Positions 1 through 12,497 are shown, counted from the stretch's first letter. The stretch: 64,000 bases of DNA from Corynespora cassiicola (GCA_022059125.1 JAEUWY010000001.1:1736001-1800000); one strand, 5' to 3'. Translations and numbers: made by a program. The notes: generated by a model not told the origin, from the sequence alone.

Positions 1-927
1 CATTCAAAAGCCCCTATACGACGCGTTCACTCCACCTCCTAGCGCACCCAACCCTCCCACGGCGCGAGCACGCACGCTACACAGGATCGCCATCCAATAT
101 TGGGACTTTGTTAAAGACGCCACCCATCCAGCCATCCACCCATTCCGTGCTAGCCCACCACGCCTCGGGCCGCAGCCACGGTAATGCCGTTAAAAAAACT
201 CTCCTCGTGAACTGCGCCGTTCGGAAATATGTACGACATTCAAAAGTCTGGACATGGAGCCTTATCGAGCGCCGCAGCTGAGATGCGGCGCTCGGCTGCC
301 ATCATCTCACGGATGGACCCGCTCCACGCAACCTAGCATAAAGAAATCATGTCACGCGATTTCGGTCCCGGACAGCTGCATGAGGATGCTTGAAGGATGC
401 GCGGAGGACCCGACTGGCACGTTCCCGTCGCCGCGGAGTAGAGGGGGGGCCTGGAACGGGGATTTGATGGAACAGCGGTGAGGTTGGGGAAAAGGCAGGT
501 GCTTTACACGAGCGAATGATGGCAGTTTTTTGTTTTTTCTCCTCAGGAGCCGGGAGGTGCAGGCGAGGGGTCCCGAGGGGTTGGATACGAAATAACGTGG
601 GGGGTGTTTGAGGCGCTCGCGCTAGCCGGAGGATGGTGCTAAGATGGAGCTAGCCTGGGAATACCCGTGCCAAAGGTGGGTTCATGGGGTCGTGTGGCGT
701 GTTGGAGTGGTTTCTGGATTGGTGGTGGAAGTGGAACATGACGAACTTTTAGACAAAGGAAAAACAGATTGGCGTATATGTGTAGCATGGTTATTATGTA
801 CTGCAAGCATGGTTGTACCGGAAATGTCATGTTCTTCAGTGCAACAATGCGCACTGCCTATCACACTACTCTGTGGCAAGACGCCAATCCAGATCCTACA
901 GTATCGCATTGAAGGGGAAATCAGCTT
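1..927. other. Intergenic, no gene seen
   Basis: Only short open frames without recognisable domains or codon continuity are present. The right end is probably the 3' untranslated region of the minus-strand 7TM gene that ends at 928. The left end is the window edge, and no truncated gene is recognisable there. Confidence 0.5.
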
Positions 928-2187
928 TCACGGCGCATTCTCCGAGTACACCTCCCATTTAACGTCTCTGCGGATGATCAGCTCTTGACTGCCGTGGCTC
1001 AATACATCTTCATCTACCTCGTTCTGCGAGGAATAGGCCAGCGTTGTACTCTTCGCTACCGAGTCTCCCACTTTGCCACGTCCAAGACTGGCGCCCGTAA
1101 AAGGCCGCGGACTAGTCTTATTGACACCCCTATCACTGTGTCTGTTTCGAATAGCGCTCCCACTGCTTTCCATTGACTGCATCCTGTGGCTTTCACCATG
1201 TCTATCGCCGCTGGATCCGTATGCGTGGGAGCTGTAGCCAACTTTGACTCCACTACCTGTATCAAAACTGCGAATGAAGGATTTGAGACAGGGGACGGTC
1301 GCAGAGATGAGTGAAAAGCAAAGCTGGCCTTGCTGGTAGAGTATCACAGGTGTTCGATCGATGCCCGGATTCGAGCTATGGAGAGAATGATTCCAGTTTC
1401 TGAGGGTAAGGATTGAAAGCGGAACAAGGGGTAAGCGAAAAGCAAAGACAAAAACGACCTGGACCTTCAAGCTTATGTGCATCTGTAGTTGCCAAACGAG
1501 ACACGTGGGTGCCATGACCAGGAGAATGTCAGTCAAGGCATCAGTCACGACGAGGCCGTGATAACGGTCGTATATCCCAGGGCAGATTTGAGACTCCATG
1601 GTAGGCGCTGTACTCTGGGGTGAACAACCAACAGAAACCAATAATGCTGCCACTATTGTCCAAAGCGCCATCAGAACGCTGATGGCATTGCAAATCATCC
1701 AAAACTTCTTTATATCGCGTGTGAAAAGTCGTTGAACGAGAAGAATTGTTGCACATTTAGATAACCCCAGAGATATATAGAGGGCGATTTGATTACCATA
1801 CTGTGACTAAAATACGTCAGTCACGTCTTTCATACATGTGGACGATATCTTACGGCTGCCATGCGGTTGTAATCATGCTCACTAAGAGTATCAAAACTCG
1901 TCCCAAGGCCTGCTGACAACGAAACAAGAAGAAGGACAAATTGAATGATAGAGATGATCTAGAATAGTCTAAGTAATTTCGTGCCGTAAAAAATGATAAA
2001 ACTCTACCTGTGCCACGACCACGGCCCAATCGTCCAACCCAAACATATGCCATTTAATGAAACATCGTGTAAGAAACGTGAGGTTGTAATAGGTAAACGC
2101 AAGAAAAGTGGCAATGTATATGACGCCTCGGTGGTCTTCTGGGGTAACGGTAGCGAATCGATAACCTGCGGGAGAAAGGTCCGCCAT
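928..2187 (-). CDS. PTH11-like 7TM (fungal rhodopsin-domain) membrane protein
   Basis: Three exons on the minus strand, 2187-2008, 1958-1854 and 1806-928, join in frame to 387 residues. The N-terminus (VTPEDHRGVIYIATFL, then FGLDDWAVVVAQV) and the central FRLPLVPLSI after a DALTDILLVMAP helix are typical of the fungal 'rhodopsin domain' membrane proteins related to Pth11. Seven hydrophobic segments can be counted: about residues 20-42, 52-80, 96-120, 130-155, 170-195, 205-225 and 240-260. The rest is a cytosolic Ser-rich tail ending IIRRDVKWEV, a C-terminal motif common in this group. Both introns are short with GT-AG ends. Members are proposed surface sensors of host or substrate cues, but no ligand can be inferred here. 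The start is the ATG just before ADLSPAGY; no competing upstream ATG is in frame. It is divergent from the permease gene. Confidence 0.85.
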
Positions 2188-3458
2188 CGTCTATCAAGTG
2201 GAAATGTGAAAGTTTTTAGATAAACAGTCACCATATGAACAGCTGAGGGGAGTGTAAGATCAGGGGGGGGGGGGGGGGGGGCACATTGGGCCCCAACCAG
2301 GGTTAAGCCATGGTTGATAAATTTCCCTGAAAGGATTCAACTTGGAACTGCATCATGCGGTGAATCCAATGGCTGGGCCACACTGTTGCATCAAGAGGCG
2401 TATGCGGCTCCTGCGCCACGAACACCGCTGTCATGATGGACGGAATTCCGAAGGAACATGAGGCATGCCATTAGGTTCTCGAAGTTCGCATGATATTTCT
2501 CAGCGGATAAGTCATCGAGTGTTCATTGTTGCAATCAACAAAATGTTTGATCTGGCCTGGGAGGTCCCACCAGTGTGGACCGGTGGCAAGGGTGCTCGAG
2601 CCGAAATGAAACTACTCCAACCACAGCAATGAACGACAATGAAGAAAGTGTGACGAACAAGCCACCGTGAAACTGCCTTTCCAGATGAATATATGTGAGT
2701 GATTGTCTGAGCAAGGTTGGGACGGGCGGTGTTGATGTGTAGACCGGCTAAGATGAGGGGACGGGATTATCCCTGTCGCACTATATGATCCCTGTCTATT
2801 AACATTCACCCTCGCAAAACTCTGGACTCTGTTCGATCAATTCTAGAAAGATATAGTTGCTGGCGAGATAAGAGCGAAGTGGCATTGGATCCTTGTTCAT
2901 CTCCCTACTACACTGTGAAGAAGGCATAGAGCTCGCTCTGCACATTCTATGAAAATGTGTCCAAGGCGCTAGTCACTGCAGTGCCCCTGCTCCGCTGTGC
3001 CGCCATCCTCCCGTCTGCGCAGCTGGAAACCCCTCCGTGTGGCCTAGCCTATGGCCGACACTCACTGACGGCGGGCCTTGGTCTATCGCCGAATTGTGAA
3101 CATCCCCGACCAGCCGCGAACTGCAACCCCATGTCTCACACCACCTTAATCCTATGAGATATAACGTTGTGTCACGGCGAACTTGCCAACCATTGAACCA
3201 CTGAAGCCTCCTTGGAGCATGGCTGCGACGTCTAGAACCATGACTTCTCTTTCATCCTGCGCAGGGGCTCGGTTCCATGGTATTGGAGCCGGCTAGCTAC
3301 TTCATCCAGGCTGGCTAAACTCATGCATACTAGCCAGCTCATAATTTGTATTTGGGTTCACCGTTTCTGTTGGTTTCTTTACCTCTCATCTCGATTTATT
3401 CCTCCCTGTTAAGCCATTTTGTATTCTTATCGCTCACGTTCTCTTCTAGAGCATCAAA
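2188..3458. promoter_or_regulatory. Shared upstream region of the 7TM and permease genes
   Basis: About 1.27 kb lie between two divergent genes and carry no credible ORF. The stretch just before the permease start is pyrimidine-rich, as fungal 5' leaders often are. A long G run is listed separately. Confidence 0.5.
2263..2281. repeat. G homopolymer, 19 bases
   Basis: An uninterrupted run of 19 G lies about 75 bases upstream of the ATG of the minus-strand 7TM gene, so it is a C run in its leader or promoter. Run length may be inexact in assembly. Confidence 0.9.
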
Positions 3459-5199
3459 ATGGCAGAGATCAAGGCATTGGAAGTCACTATTCCATCCAGC
3501 GAGGTCTCTGGTGCTGAATCCCAGCAGGATGCGGTAGTCTCTGAGAAAAAAGGGACTGCTGGTGACCAGAAAGACATGCAAAGAATGGGCAAGGTTCAGG
3601 AACTTCGACGAAATTTTCGTTTTGTATCAATTTTCGGATACTCTATGATTTTGATGGCGACGTGGGAGACACTTCTGACGTGAGTAACATAGTAAGCAAG
3701 TACCACTTGATCTGACCGTTTTCAGCACACTCAGTATATCTCTAACCAATGGTGGGACTGGTGGCGCCATCTTTGTCTTCCTTGGCACTGCACTCGGGAT
3801 GGGTTTCGTGATAACATCAATGGCCGAAATGGCTTCAATGTAAGCAAAATAGGATCAGGGGGTGAAACATTTTGCTGACACTAACAAGGGCCCCGACATC
3901 AGGAGGGCAGTATCATTGGGTATCTGAATTCGCACCTAAAGAGCACCAAAAATTTCTCAGCTATGTTGTTGGTAAGTGCTGGAGCAGTACACTCCGGCTA
4001 AATTTCTCGAATGCAGAACATAGCTAATATTGACAGGGTGGCTCTGCGTTCTTGGCTGGCAGACCGGAATCGCCTCAATCGGATACCTTGCGGGGACCCA
4101 GATCCAAGGCCTCATCATCCTGAACAACGAGTCCTACGTACCAGAGCGATGGCACGGAACTCTTCTTGTAATCGCTGTTTCCTCGTTTTCCATCGTCTTC
4201 AATACACTGCTTGCAAGGAAGCTTCCGCTCATTGAGGGCACTGTGCTCATCCTCCATGTTTTTGGCTTCTTTGCCATCTTTATCACCATGTGGGTGCTCG
4301 CCCCCAGGAGTACAGCAAGTCAAGTATTCGGACAGTTTCAAGACAACGCAGGATGGGGCAACATCGGACTGTCATGTCTCGTTGGACAACTGGCTCCCAT
4401 CTTCTCCCTCCTAGGGTCCGATGCGGCGACTCACATGTCGGAAGAGCTACGAGATGCATCTCACACCCTTCCCCGAGCAATGGTTTGGACTGCTATCTCC
4501 AACAGTACATTGGGATTTCTAATGCTCGTCACCATGTGCTTTTGCCTGGGTGATGTTGAGGCCGCCATCACTTCCCCGACAGGCTTTCCTCATATCCAAA
4601 TCATTTACAACGCCACCAACTCCAAGGCGGGCACTACAGTACTAGTGGCCATAATCATCTTCATGACTGTGTTTGGATGTGTTAACAACGTTGCGACATG
4701 CTCGCGCCAACTCTTCGCTTTTGCTCGCGATAACGGGATTCCATTCGGAGCATTCCTCTCTCGCGTCAGGCCTGGATGGGACATTCCGCTCAACTCTGTC
4801 ATTGTATCGTTCGCCGTTTCAATATTGTTGTCTCTTATCAACATCGGCTCCACCGTCGCGTTCAACTCGATTGCTTCTCTTGGAACCTGCGCACTTTTAT
4901 CGTCATACATTATTTCCATCTCCTGCATTTTTTTGAAGAGATGGAGAAACGAGACCCTTCTGCCTTCAAAGTTCAATCTTGGTAAGGCTGGAATCTGGAT
5001 CAACGGCATTTCAGTGGTTTACCTCTGTATTGCTTTCATTTTTGCCTTCTTCCCTGCCTTTCCTCACCCGACTCCGGATCTCATGAACTGGAATATTTTG
5101 ATTTATGGAGCAGTTGTCGTTTTCTCACTTTTCTACTTTATGTGGAATGGCAGGCACATGTATATTGGTCCAGTGGAGTACATTAACAAAGATGTGTAA
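3459..5199 (+). CDS. APC-superfamily amino acid/choline/GABA-type permease
   Basis: Four exons, 3459-3679, 3726-3839, 3889-3971 and 4037-5199, give 526 residues with phases matching at each junction. After a hydrophilic N-terminus come NFRFVSIFGYSMILMATWE, TNGGTGGAIFVF and APTSGGQYHWVSEFAP. These are hallmark helix 1-3 motifs of the fungal amino acid/choline/GABA permease group (HNM1/UGA4-like). About 12 membrane segments are visible, with the conserved SDAATHMSEE loop and a C-terminus ending GPVEYINKDV. The product should be a plasma membrane nitrogen-compound transporter; the substrate cannot be told from sequence. The start ATG follows a long pyrimidine tract with AAA at -3. Introns are about 46-65 bases, with a CTAACA-like branch site in the second. 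Confidence 0.92.
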
Positions 5200-5546
5200 A
5201 TCTTAAGCTATCAAGCAGAAAACAGTAGATATCGCCGATGCCAACATAGCTACTTCTTAAGTCAGTATCACTGCTAGTTAAATTTTTTTAAAATAGAAAT
5301 TGTATTCTGTATTTCCTAACATATTTATAAAATACACTAGCTCTGGAGGTGTTGTTCATAGTAATGTTTTGCTGAATAACAAGGCCGTAGTTTCAAGGCC
5401 CAACATTTTAATACTATAGAACTAAATTAAAAAGAGTTCCGTAATGCATGGTATAGTAAGACACACTATTAAACCTCAATTAATTCATCAAATTAGAAAA
5501 GCGTTTTAATATTAGCTATCGACAATAAATATATATATGCGTTATA
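5200..5546. other. AT-rich spacer, 3' of permease
   Basis: Markedly AT-rich DNA with runs of T and A and TATATATA stretches near 5531. It probably includes the permease 3' UTR. No gene is seen. Confidence 0.5.
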
Positions 5547-6713
5547 AAGCATTATTCAGCAAGGAGTGTTGATGTTGGCTGCCAGAAATGCTTGTGATGC
5601 TATGAATCTCAAAATCATTCTTCTCTTCTCCAGTCATTACGAAGTCTTCTTCAAAGAAAGCAAATCCTGGGAACTCCTTGACATTGACGACATTCAATTT
5701 GAACGGATATTTATTATGAATGACTTTCAGTTTGAACGTCGTTTTTATCCCCTCTTCAGGTACTTAGGTCTTTCCTTTAACCGAATGATTGTATTCTTTT
5801 TGGCCAGGGTTCGAAAGCCATATAACTTCCAATCTCGGACATTCTGAAGCGTCTTTTACCATAGAACCCCATCCTCTATCCTCCCCATTGTTTTCGCTGT
5901 TCGAAAATTTGATGTTAGCCAGGCCTAATTTCTTCAAAGAGGGGAATAATCCGAGTGTGTTCTCAGTCGAGAAAAATTCGAACCAGAGACCTTTGCCAGC
6001 GGCTAGATATAACTCTTTGATGTTTGGAAAGTTAGGAACTGGCTCGGCTTCTTCACTGGAGGGGAGCATTGGCCACCCATGGTAGGAGATCATGCTTGTC
6101 TCGTTTGCCATTTTCGATATAGCAATATCCATGATTTCCAGCTCATTAAATACAGACTTTTGGTGTTTTCTGCTCTTAATACATGTGTTGAAAGAGTAGC
6201 TATCCAAGTTCAGGCACAGCTTTCCTTCGTCAGACAGTATTCTAATATGAGACATGTACTGGTGGTTCTTAAAGAAGGGCATGCTCATGGTTTTAAGTTT
6301 AATTCCGGCTTTATTCAAAGCATCGAAAAGAAAATTGATAATTTTGCCGGGGTTAGGTAGGATTTAAATGGCCTATTCCAGAGTTCCTGGGCCGGCCAGT
6401 TCCAGGTCATTGTGCAAAGCGATAGAGTTTTCATGTGGTCTGCCCATTCAGGTCTTAGTGAAAGTTTCTCCAGGCCCTCAATTTCCATACCTTTTCAGAC
6501 AAAAGGCTTCTCTTCCAAAGCTCTTCTGGACATATCATTACAGCAATCCTTGAAGTATTTACAGACTAGGCGTGCTACGGGAATCCAGGTGATGAACTCA
6601 GAAGTGAGAAGAGTATGGCGCAATGTAGCTGCTTTTCTTTCGAGGACAAGAAAGCCTAGGATGTGGATCTGGATTTCCGCAGGTCCTGGTGATTTGAAGT
6701 TGGATATTGCTAT
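5547..6713 (-). pseudogene. Decayed F-box/LRR-like gene
   Basis: Read on the minus strand, an F-box-like segment (PAEIQIHILGFL, later ARLVCKYFKDC) runs from 6713 and is stopped by TGA at 6497-6495. The same frame then continues open (GMEIEGLEKLSLRPEWADHM). Around 6365 coding similarity moves to another frame (NFLFDALNKAGIKLK), which runs through an LRR-like body (FPNIKELYLAAG, FPSLKKLGLANI, CPRLEVIWLSNP) to TAA at 5766-5764. That frame resumes directly after the stop for about 70 more residues, to a TAA near 5547. No ATG precedes the F-box; an in-frame TGA lies at 6716-6714. Two stops, one frameshift and a missing start indicate a pseudogene. Introns could hide a defect, but no good GT-AG pair repairs them. 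The family is large and variable in ascomycetes, so the parent copy is unknown. Confidence 0.7.
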
Positions 6714-8007
6714 TCAGTATTGATAAAAGATGGCGATGGATTGATACAAGCGTCTGGAAAATTAGAAGTCGTTGATAGCGTCTATTTGATCGGATGGAGT
6801 GGTAGCTTCACCCGACTCAAATCACTTGCAGGGAAAATATCTTCGGCTATCGGCACTTTGTTGTGTTAGAAGAAGCGCCTTTGTTCTCGATTTTATTTTG
6901 TCCTGAGGTTTATGGAATTTGATACTGAACGAAGAAAGTAGGGTGAGTTGTGGCTTGAAAAAGCCTTAAGTATACTGTGAAGTGTTTGTTGTAGAAGAGA
7001 TAGAAATTGTATATACTGTGATTGAAATAAATACATGGCTATGACACAGTATGCCACTTCGGAAAATTGAGTTGGATAATGATGGATCATGTACGAGTAG
7101 AGGCAATGCTATTTTCAGTAACTGTTTAAAGTAGTATGCGGATCATGTGCATCCGGATCATTTTTTAGCAGCCAATCATTTATGTTTGTTTGATCTTTTA
7201 GACTCCACTAGACCCGGTGGAATTATACTCTTTCTCTCGATTACTAATTTCAATTGCGATTAACTTGGATAACTAATGATGTTCCTAGTCAGAGATTGTA
7301 ATTCTCACACGAATTACTCATATATATTTATGGGCTGTCTCTTGTTTTTATATACCTAAAATGTGACTGGGTGGCTGAATGAGCCAAGTGGGCGTACACG
7401 CAGAACCGTCTAACAGTCTGTGGGTTAGCTGGAATACTCCCTCTCATCGCCAATATTGCCCCAAACAGCTGCATTGAAGATACCTATTTTGTGGAAAAAA
7501 GAGTATATATAATTTGTTGGTGCATCGGAAATGATAGCATAGAGGAGGTATCTGGTACTTTCTGCCTTCAGAATCCAGGTTCTGTGCAAAGGGCGGATGC
7601 AACCGCGACCGGAAAGTTCTACATGGACACCCTTTCCCAAAAAGCGGCGAATAGAACATGAATAAAAACAAAGTGTCACATTATGTAACATTTGACAGAC
7701 TGCAAGAGTCAAACAGTGGTGTGTGACCTCGTCTGTATCACGGCGCTTGGGCATTAGAACGATACTTTACGCGGTCACCTCCCCCTCGCAAACGCCACTC
7801 TCTAACATCTAATTTCTCACTCTGCTATCAAACAACCGAAAGTGCAATTTTTGGAACTATAAGAATCCCCCCCCGGCGGTGCATATATCTCCGCCTCTCT
7901 GCGTATCCATACCTCGACCCAAGAGCATCACGGCCACACCTCACTCATTGCCCCTCCCACGCCATAAACAACATTCGATCCCCCAAACACCAACAAAGCC
8001 TAAAACC
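6714..8007. other. AT-rich then mixed intergenic region
   Basis: The first part, to about 7400, stays AT-rich like the F-box relic. The minus-strand ORF at 7754-7425 (109 codons) shows no domain and low-quality composition. The last 200 bases become C-rich and form the leader of the secreted-protein gene. Confidence 0.5.
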
Positions 8008-8571
8008 ATGAAGCCCGTCCTCCTCACCCCCATCTTCGCCCTCTGGGCAACAGCCGCCACCTTCGCCGTTGCACCCCCGCTCCTCATCTCCCGATCCACC
8101 TCCCTCTTCCACGCCGACCCCAACCCCTACGTCTCCCCGCTCGAAGGCGACACATCACCCTTCAAGAATTCACGCGACGAAGCTTCTACCGCCGACAAAT
8201 GCACGCCTTGCACCGAGCGATACGACACGTGCTTTGATGTACGCCTCCTCCCACGCCCCCTCCGCCTCCCCGGCATGCCCCCGCCTTCACCCAGCGAATG
8301 ATGCCGTGCTGATGTCCGCGTGCAGTACGGTGTTAAGGACCTCGAGTACCTTGCGGGATGCGAGATGGTCTGCGCGCGCCGCGTGTGCGGGAACTGGAAG
8401 GATGAGGTACGCTCCCCCCCCCTCCAATCCCCCTCTACCTATCTATCTATCCCAACTCTCCTCTTTCATGCCTGCACGATATTAATGAACGATTAGTGTA
8501 ATGGCTGTGTCCTCGGTCGTCTGCAAGTTCGTTGCACCGGCACGGATCTATGGCCCGATCCTTTTGCGTGA
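8008..8571 (+). CDS. Small cysteine-rich secreted protein (candidate effector)
   Basis: Three exons, 8008-8238, 8326-8406 and 8497-8571, all break between codons and give 128 residues. The N-terminus (MKPVLLTPIFALWATAATFA) looks like a signal peptide cleaved near residue 20. Nine cysteines fall in the last 64 residues, at 65, 68, 75, 89, 93, 98, 105, 108 and 117. They include CxxC and CNGC patterns, and the protein ends WPDPFA. Exon 2 (YGVKDLEYLAGCEMVC) and exon 3 (CNGCVLGRLQVRC) carry most of them, which supports the splicing. Introns of 87 and 90 bases have GT-AG ends. I recognise no family. Size, signal peptide and cysteine content fit apoplastic effectors or antimicrobial proteins, but this is inference. 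An odd cysteine count leaves one unpaired or the model slightly wrong. Confidence 0.72.
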
Positions 8572-8918
8572 AACCAGGCGGGGAAACCGCTTCGGTGCAC
8601 TCTGCCTGGGCAACCTGAGGCTAGGAGCGGGAGTCACGTATGTCAGGCGTGAGGGTGATAATAATTTCAAATTGGACCACGGGGTGTACAGGGCCTGCAG
8701 TTGTGGGTTATCGATATAATAAGACTGCAATTCACATCATCACCTAAACCCGCCGCCTTACAGGCCTCCAAAGTTTGCCTCCAACCCCCATGACGAACTA
8801 CACAAACACACCAGTAAACACTTTTGACACATGAATAGAATAAATTCAACTATTTTCCCTTTTTAAAAAACGCCACTCATGCATCTTCTCGCCCCTCCCT
8901 CCCACTCACACCACGCCT
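8572..8918. other. Convergent 3' spacer
   Basis: It lies between the 3' ends of the secreted-protein gene and BMS1. No gene is seen. Confidence 0.5.
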
Positions 8919-11900
8919 CTACCTCCTCCTCTTTCCCCCACCCCCACCCTCCTCCTGTCCCTTCCTCTTCCTCCCCTCCTTTGCCCAAAACTCATCCCTC
9001 TCCCTCTTTTCCCTCTCGCGCCTCTTCTCCGCATTCTCCTCCACTTTGCGCTTGTACGGCTCTTTGCGCTCCTGCTGCTTCTTGCGCCTCTTCTCCACCT
9101 TCTCGTTGCGTAGCGCCATGACCTGGTTCATGAGGCGGCGAGCCTTCTTCTCCTCGCCACCGAGCACCACGGCCCGCTTCTGCATGTACGTCTCCTTGTT
9201 CTGCGGCTTCATTTGCGCGATCTGCGACTTGAAGGGCAGGTCCGCGGCCAGCTTGCGGGGTACGCGCAGCGGGTTGAAGTGGCGCTCCTGTCTCTCTACG
9301 GGGCGGTAGGCCGAGTTCTTGAGCGAGGGGGTTTCGAGGCCATTTTCGTGGCGGACTTGGCCGGTGAGGCGCATGCCCTTCCAGCCTGTTGACTCGCCTG
9401 CCTCGTCCGTGCCGGGCTGGGCCAGGAGGTTGAGGACCGGGTTGTAGAAGCGGTGGGGCTTGATCGGGAACCAGGCACGCAGGAACACAATGTCCGACAT
9501 GAGGATTTTGTCCTCAAAGGTGGCACGGAAGTTACCCTCGGGCTTGGAGAGAGCGCGCTTGATCTGGCCGCGCACGCCGGACACAGTGCGGATAGCCGCG
9601 CCCTCAAACTTTGCAATCTCGAGCGACGATTGAAACATGTCCTTGATAAAGGCCGTGTTCTTGAAGATCTTGTAGGGGTGGCCAACGAGCTTGAGCTTCT
9701 TGACAATGTCGATGGACTCGTCGACGGCCTGCACCACACCCGTGGCTGCGATGCGGAAGCCGGGGTTCTTGTTGGAGAGCGACTGGACGCAGCAGAAACC
9801 CGTGTTGGGTGCGATGAGCGGGCCGTAAAAGGTTCCAAAACAATGCATGTGCTCTGGTGTGTACTTGAGCATGCGATTCCTTGTCCGCGAATCTGAGATG
9901 CTGTAGATCGGAAGCGTCTGGAAGCGTCTCCAGCCCAGGGAGAAGATGAGGGGATCGTTGTTCTTGAGAATTTTCTTGTGCCATCGGTGTCGTTTTATGC
10001 GCACCTGAACGTATCCAAAGCGCTCTTCAGTCGGCGTGAGACCTCCAATAACGATTGGGAACCTGGGATTGAAGTGTGCCGAGAACTCGTACGGAACATT
10101 CTCAAGCACAATCCGAGCGTATGTGCCCGGCTTGTGGCCTTCAACGCGCACTCTGGAAGCCGCATCAAGCTGGTCGAATTCGGCGCGGTTGATGTCTTGC
10201 TGCTTCTGAAGCATTGCCTTCTGGGCATCGTACCAGTCGTCTTCGCCAAACTCTTCCTCACCAGCTTCTTTTCGTGCATTCTGCTTGTCGTTCAGGAACC
10301 CTTCGCGATCTTCCTCTTCGAACCGCAATTTGAGTTCTTCTTTCCGTCGGGCATTCTTTTCTCGCTCTTCTTCGATGTTCTCGACCTTTTCTTCCTCTTC
10401 CTCCTTGTCAGCCCCACCGTGCTTCTCGCCCGACTCTAAATCTTCAAATTCTCCATCACCCTCATCGTCTTCATCAAAGCCCTCGAAGCCATCTTCATCA
10501 TCTCCATCCTCATCGTCATCATCGCTGCCATCTTTTCCAGACATGTGCCCAATAGCGAACCTGCTCTTGAGGGCCTCGATATTCTCCTCATCCTCCCACC
10601 GCTCCTCCAACTCTGCATAATCGTACATGGGTATAAAGCGATCTTCGGTCTCGGTAGCAGCCTCGGCCTTGGACTTTTTGAAGAAATCATCGTCTTCTTC
10701 CTCCTCCTCAGACTCTTCCTCTTGATCCTCACCCGTCCACCGTTTGACGACTTCAGCCGGCGAGAGATCGAGGTTGTACATGAGTTTCGAGAGATCAACG
10801 ACCTGGTAAGTCTTTGGCCGGCCGTGCATCTTCTTCGCCATTTCAGAGAGATTGGTCTTCCATCGCAATCCCCCATCCTCATCATCTTCATCGTCCTCGT
10901 CAAACTCCTCGGAGCCAAGGTCCTCGCCATCGTCTAACTCTTGCTCATCGCCAGACGACAACGACCCGAGGTCCGAGTCACTGTCTGCAAAAGCCAGGTC
11001 TTCGGCTCCATTCGCATCAGAATCTCTCCGCCGCGCAAAAGCCGGTTTGCCGTTCGAGGTGCCATTTTCCAGGAAGCCCGTGTCATCGTCATCGTCATCA
11101 CCTTCTTCATAGTCTTGCTGAAGGTCATCGTCGCTCTCCATCCCTTCGAGATCTGCCTCATCGACATCGTCGGCCTCCGTGACCCTGCCCCTGCGCTGTG
11201 ATCTCCGCCCAGTATCATCATTATCGTCAGCATTGACAAGTTCACCACCGCTGAACAACCTCATCCCCGCTTCTCCCTCTCCCAGCAACCGGCGGCCTCC
11301 CTGCAGACTGACCATCATCTGCTCGCCCAGTCCGCGTTCCTGATCAGGCTCTGCGTCTGGGTTGAAAGTTGCCGTCTTGACATCGATATACACGGCATCC
11401 TTGTCGACCAAGACACCACCAACGTCACTCATGGGCGCAAACAGAAGCTTCTGCTTTTCGCCCAAACGCGAGCGCTTCTTTTTGCCCGACGCCTTCTCCA
11501 TTGCCTTCTCCGCATACGGGGTCGGACATGGATCAGGCAGCGCCTCAGTTGAAGACACGCTGAGATCACCCACACCAGGAATATGAACCCTCGCTCCTTG
11601 TGCCGGAAAGTTTGTGCCTCTCGTGTATCCATACAGAGCGATCGTGCGGTCGCATTTCGGATCCTTCTCGATGTCGGTCGGGGGCGTAATGTCTAGGAAC
11701 CTATCGGCGAGGGCGTAAAAGTGGGAATTGCGCCAGACCAACGGACGGGGATTCTTCATGACGGACAAAAAGCGAGAGAGGTTCAGAATCTCTCTATCGG
11801 GGTATCTTCCATTGACGACGCCACTGAGGTAGAAGAGCTTTGCGCCTTGGTACAGTTCACTCCAGAAGCGATGCTTGAGGCGCTTCTTCTGCAGCTTGAG

Positions 11901-12497
11901 TGTTTCTTGCTTCTTGAAGAGGTCGAGATGCGTCAGGATGCCAAAAACGTTTCCAGGCATACCGCTTGCGCTCAGCACGTTCAAAAACTCCATAGTCTCC
12001 ATCTCAAAGCCGTAGTTGCCGTCAATCATGAGCAGCACAATGTCCACCACCTTGGCAATATCGATCATGCTCGCTAGAGAGTCGGCCGGAGTCTCGATGA
12101 AGGTGAGTCGGCGGCGTTTAGACGTGACAACAGTGATAGGACCAGTAGGCGTAGACAGCGTCTGCTTCGTATACCGGCGGATCAGGGACTTGATCAGGGT
12201 GGTTTTTCCCACGCCGGGAGGACCAACGACGGCGACGATGATGGGAGGCGCTTCATCGGGAATGCGGTCGACGAGCGGGACGTGGAAGCGCTTCTCTTTG
12301 ACCTGTAACAATTAATTTCCGCCATACTCACCACACCAGAAGAGTTTAGTAAAATTAATACATACATCGTGGCTCCTCGCCGCCTGCCTGTGCAGCTTTC
12401 CTGGCGTCGCATAGGCAAAAGCCTTTGGATTCGGCCCGCCCGAATGCGCCTTCTTCTCCTTCTTCACGCGATGCGCGCGATTCGACTGGTCAGCCAT
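8919..12497 (-). CDS. BMS1: Bms1, ribosome biogenesis GTPase
   Basis: Two exons, 12497-12366 and 12302-8919, encode 1171 residues, close to yeast Bms1 (about 1180). Exon 1 gives the basic N-terminus (RVKKEKKAHSGGPNPKAF). Exon 2 opens with VKEKRFHVPLVDR and a P-loop GPPGVGKTT near residue 71. A long acidic Asp/Glu-rich centre follows, then the conserved C-terminal part (YARIVLENVPYEF, GFRIAATGVV, FPIKPHRFYNPV) and a very basic tail. Bms1 is the U3 snoRNP-associated GTPase that works with Rcl1 in 40S precursor processing in the nucleolus. The intron of 63 bases interrupts just before the GTPase domain. It is divergent from the Pbi2-like gene, with 440 bases between the starts. Confidence 0.97.

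Noticed and set aside
5983..6010. GGTTCGAATT-like box on the minus strand, considered as a tRNA B box
   Set aside because: It lies within the F-box relic with no A box, no acceptor stem and no T terminator nearby. No other tRNA-like pattern was found in the window.
5200..7400. AT-rich island considered as a transposon
   Set aside because: I see no terminal repeats, reverse transcriptase, integrase or transposase motif; only F-box-like coding traces remain.
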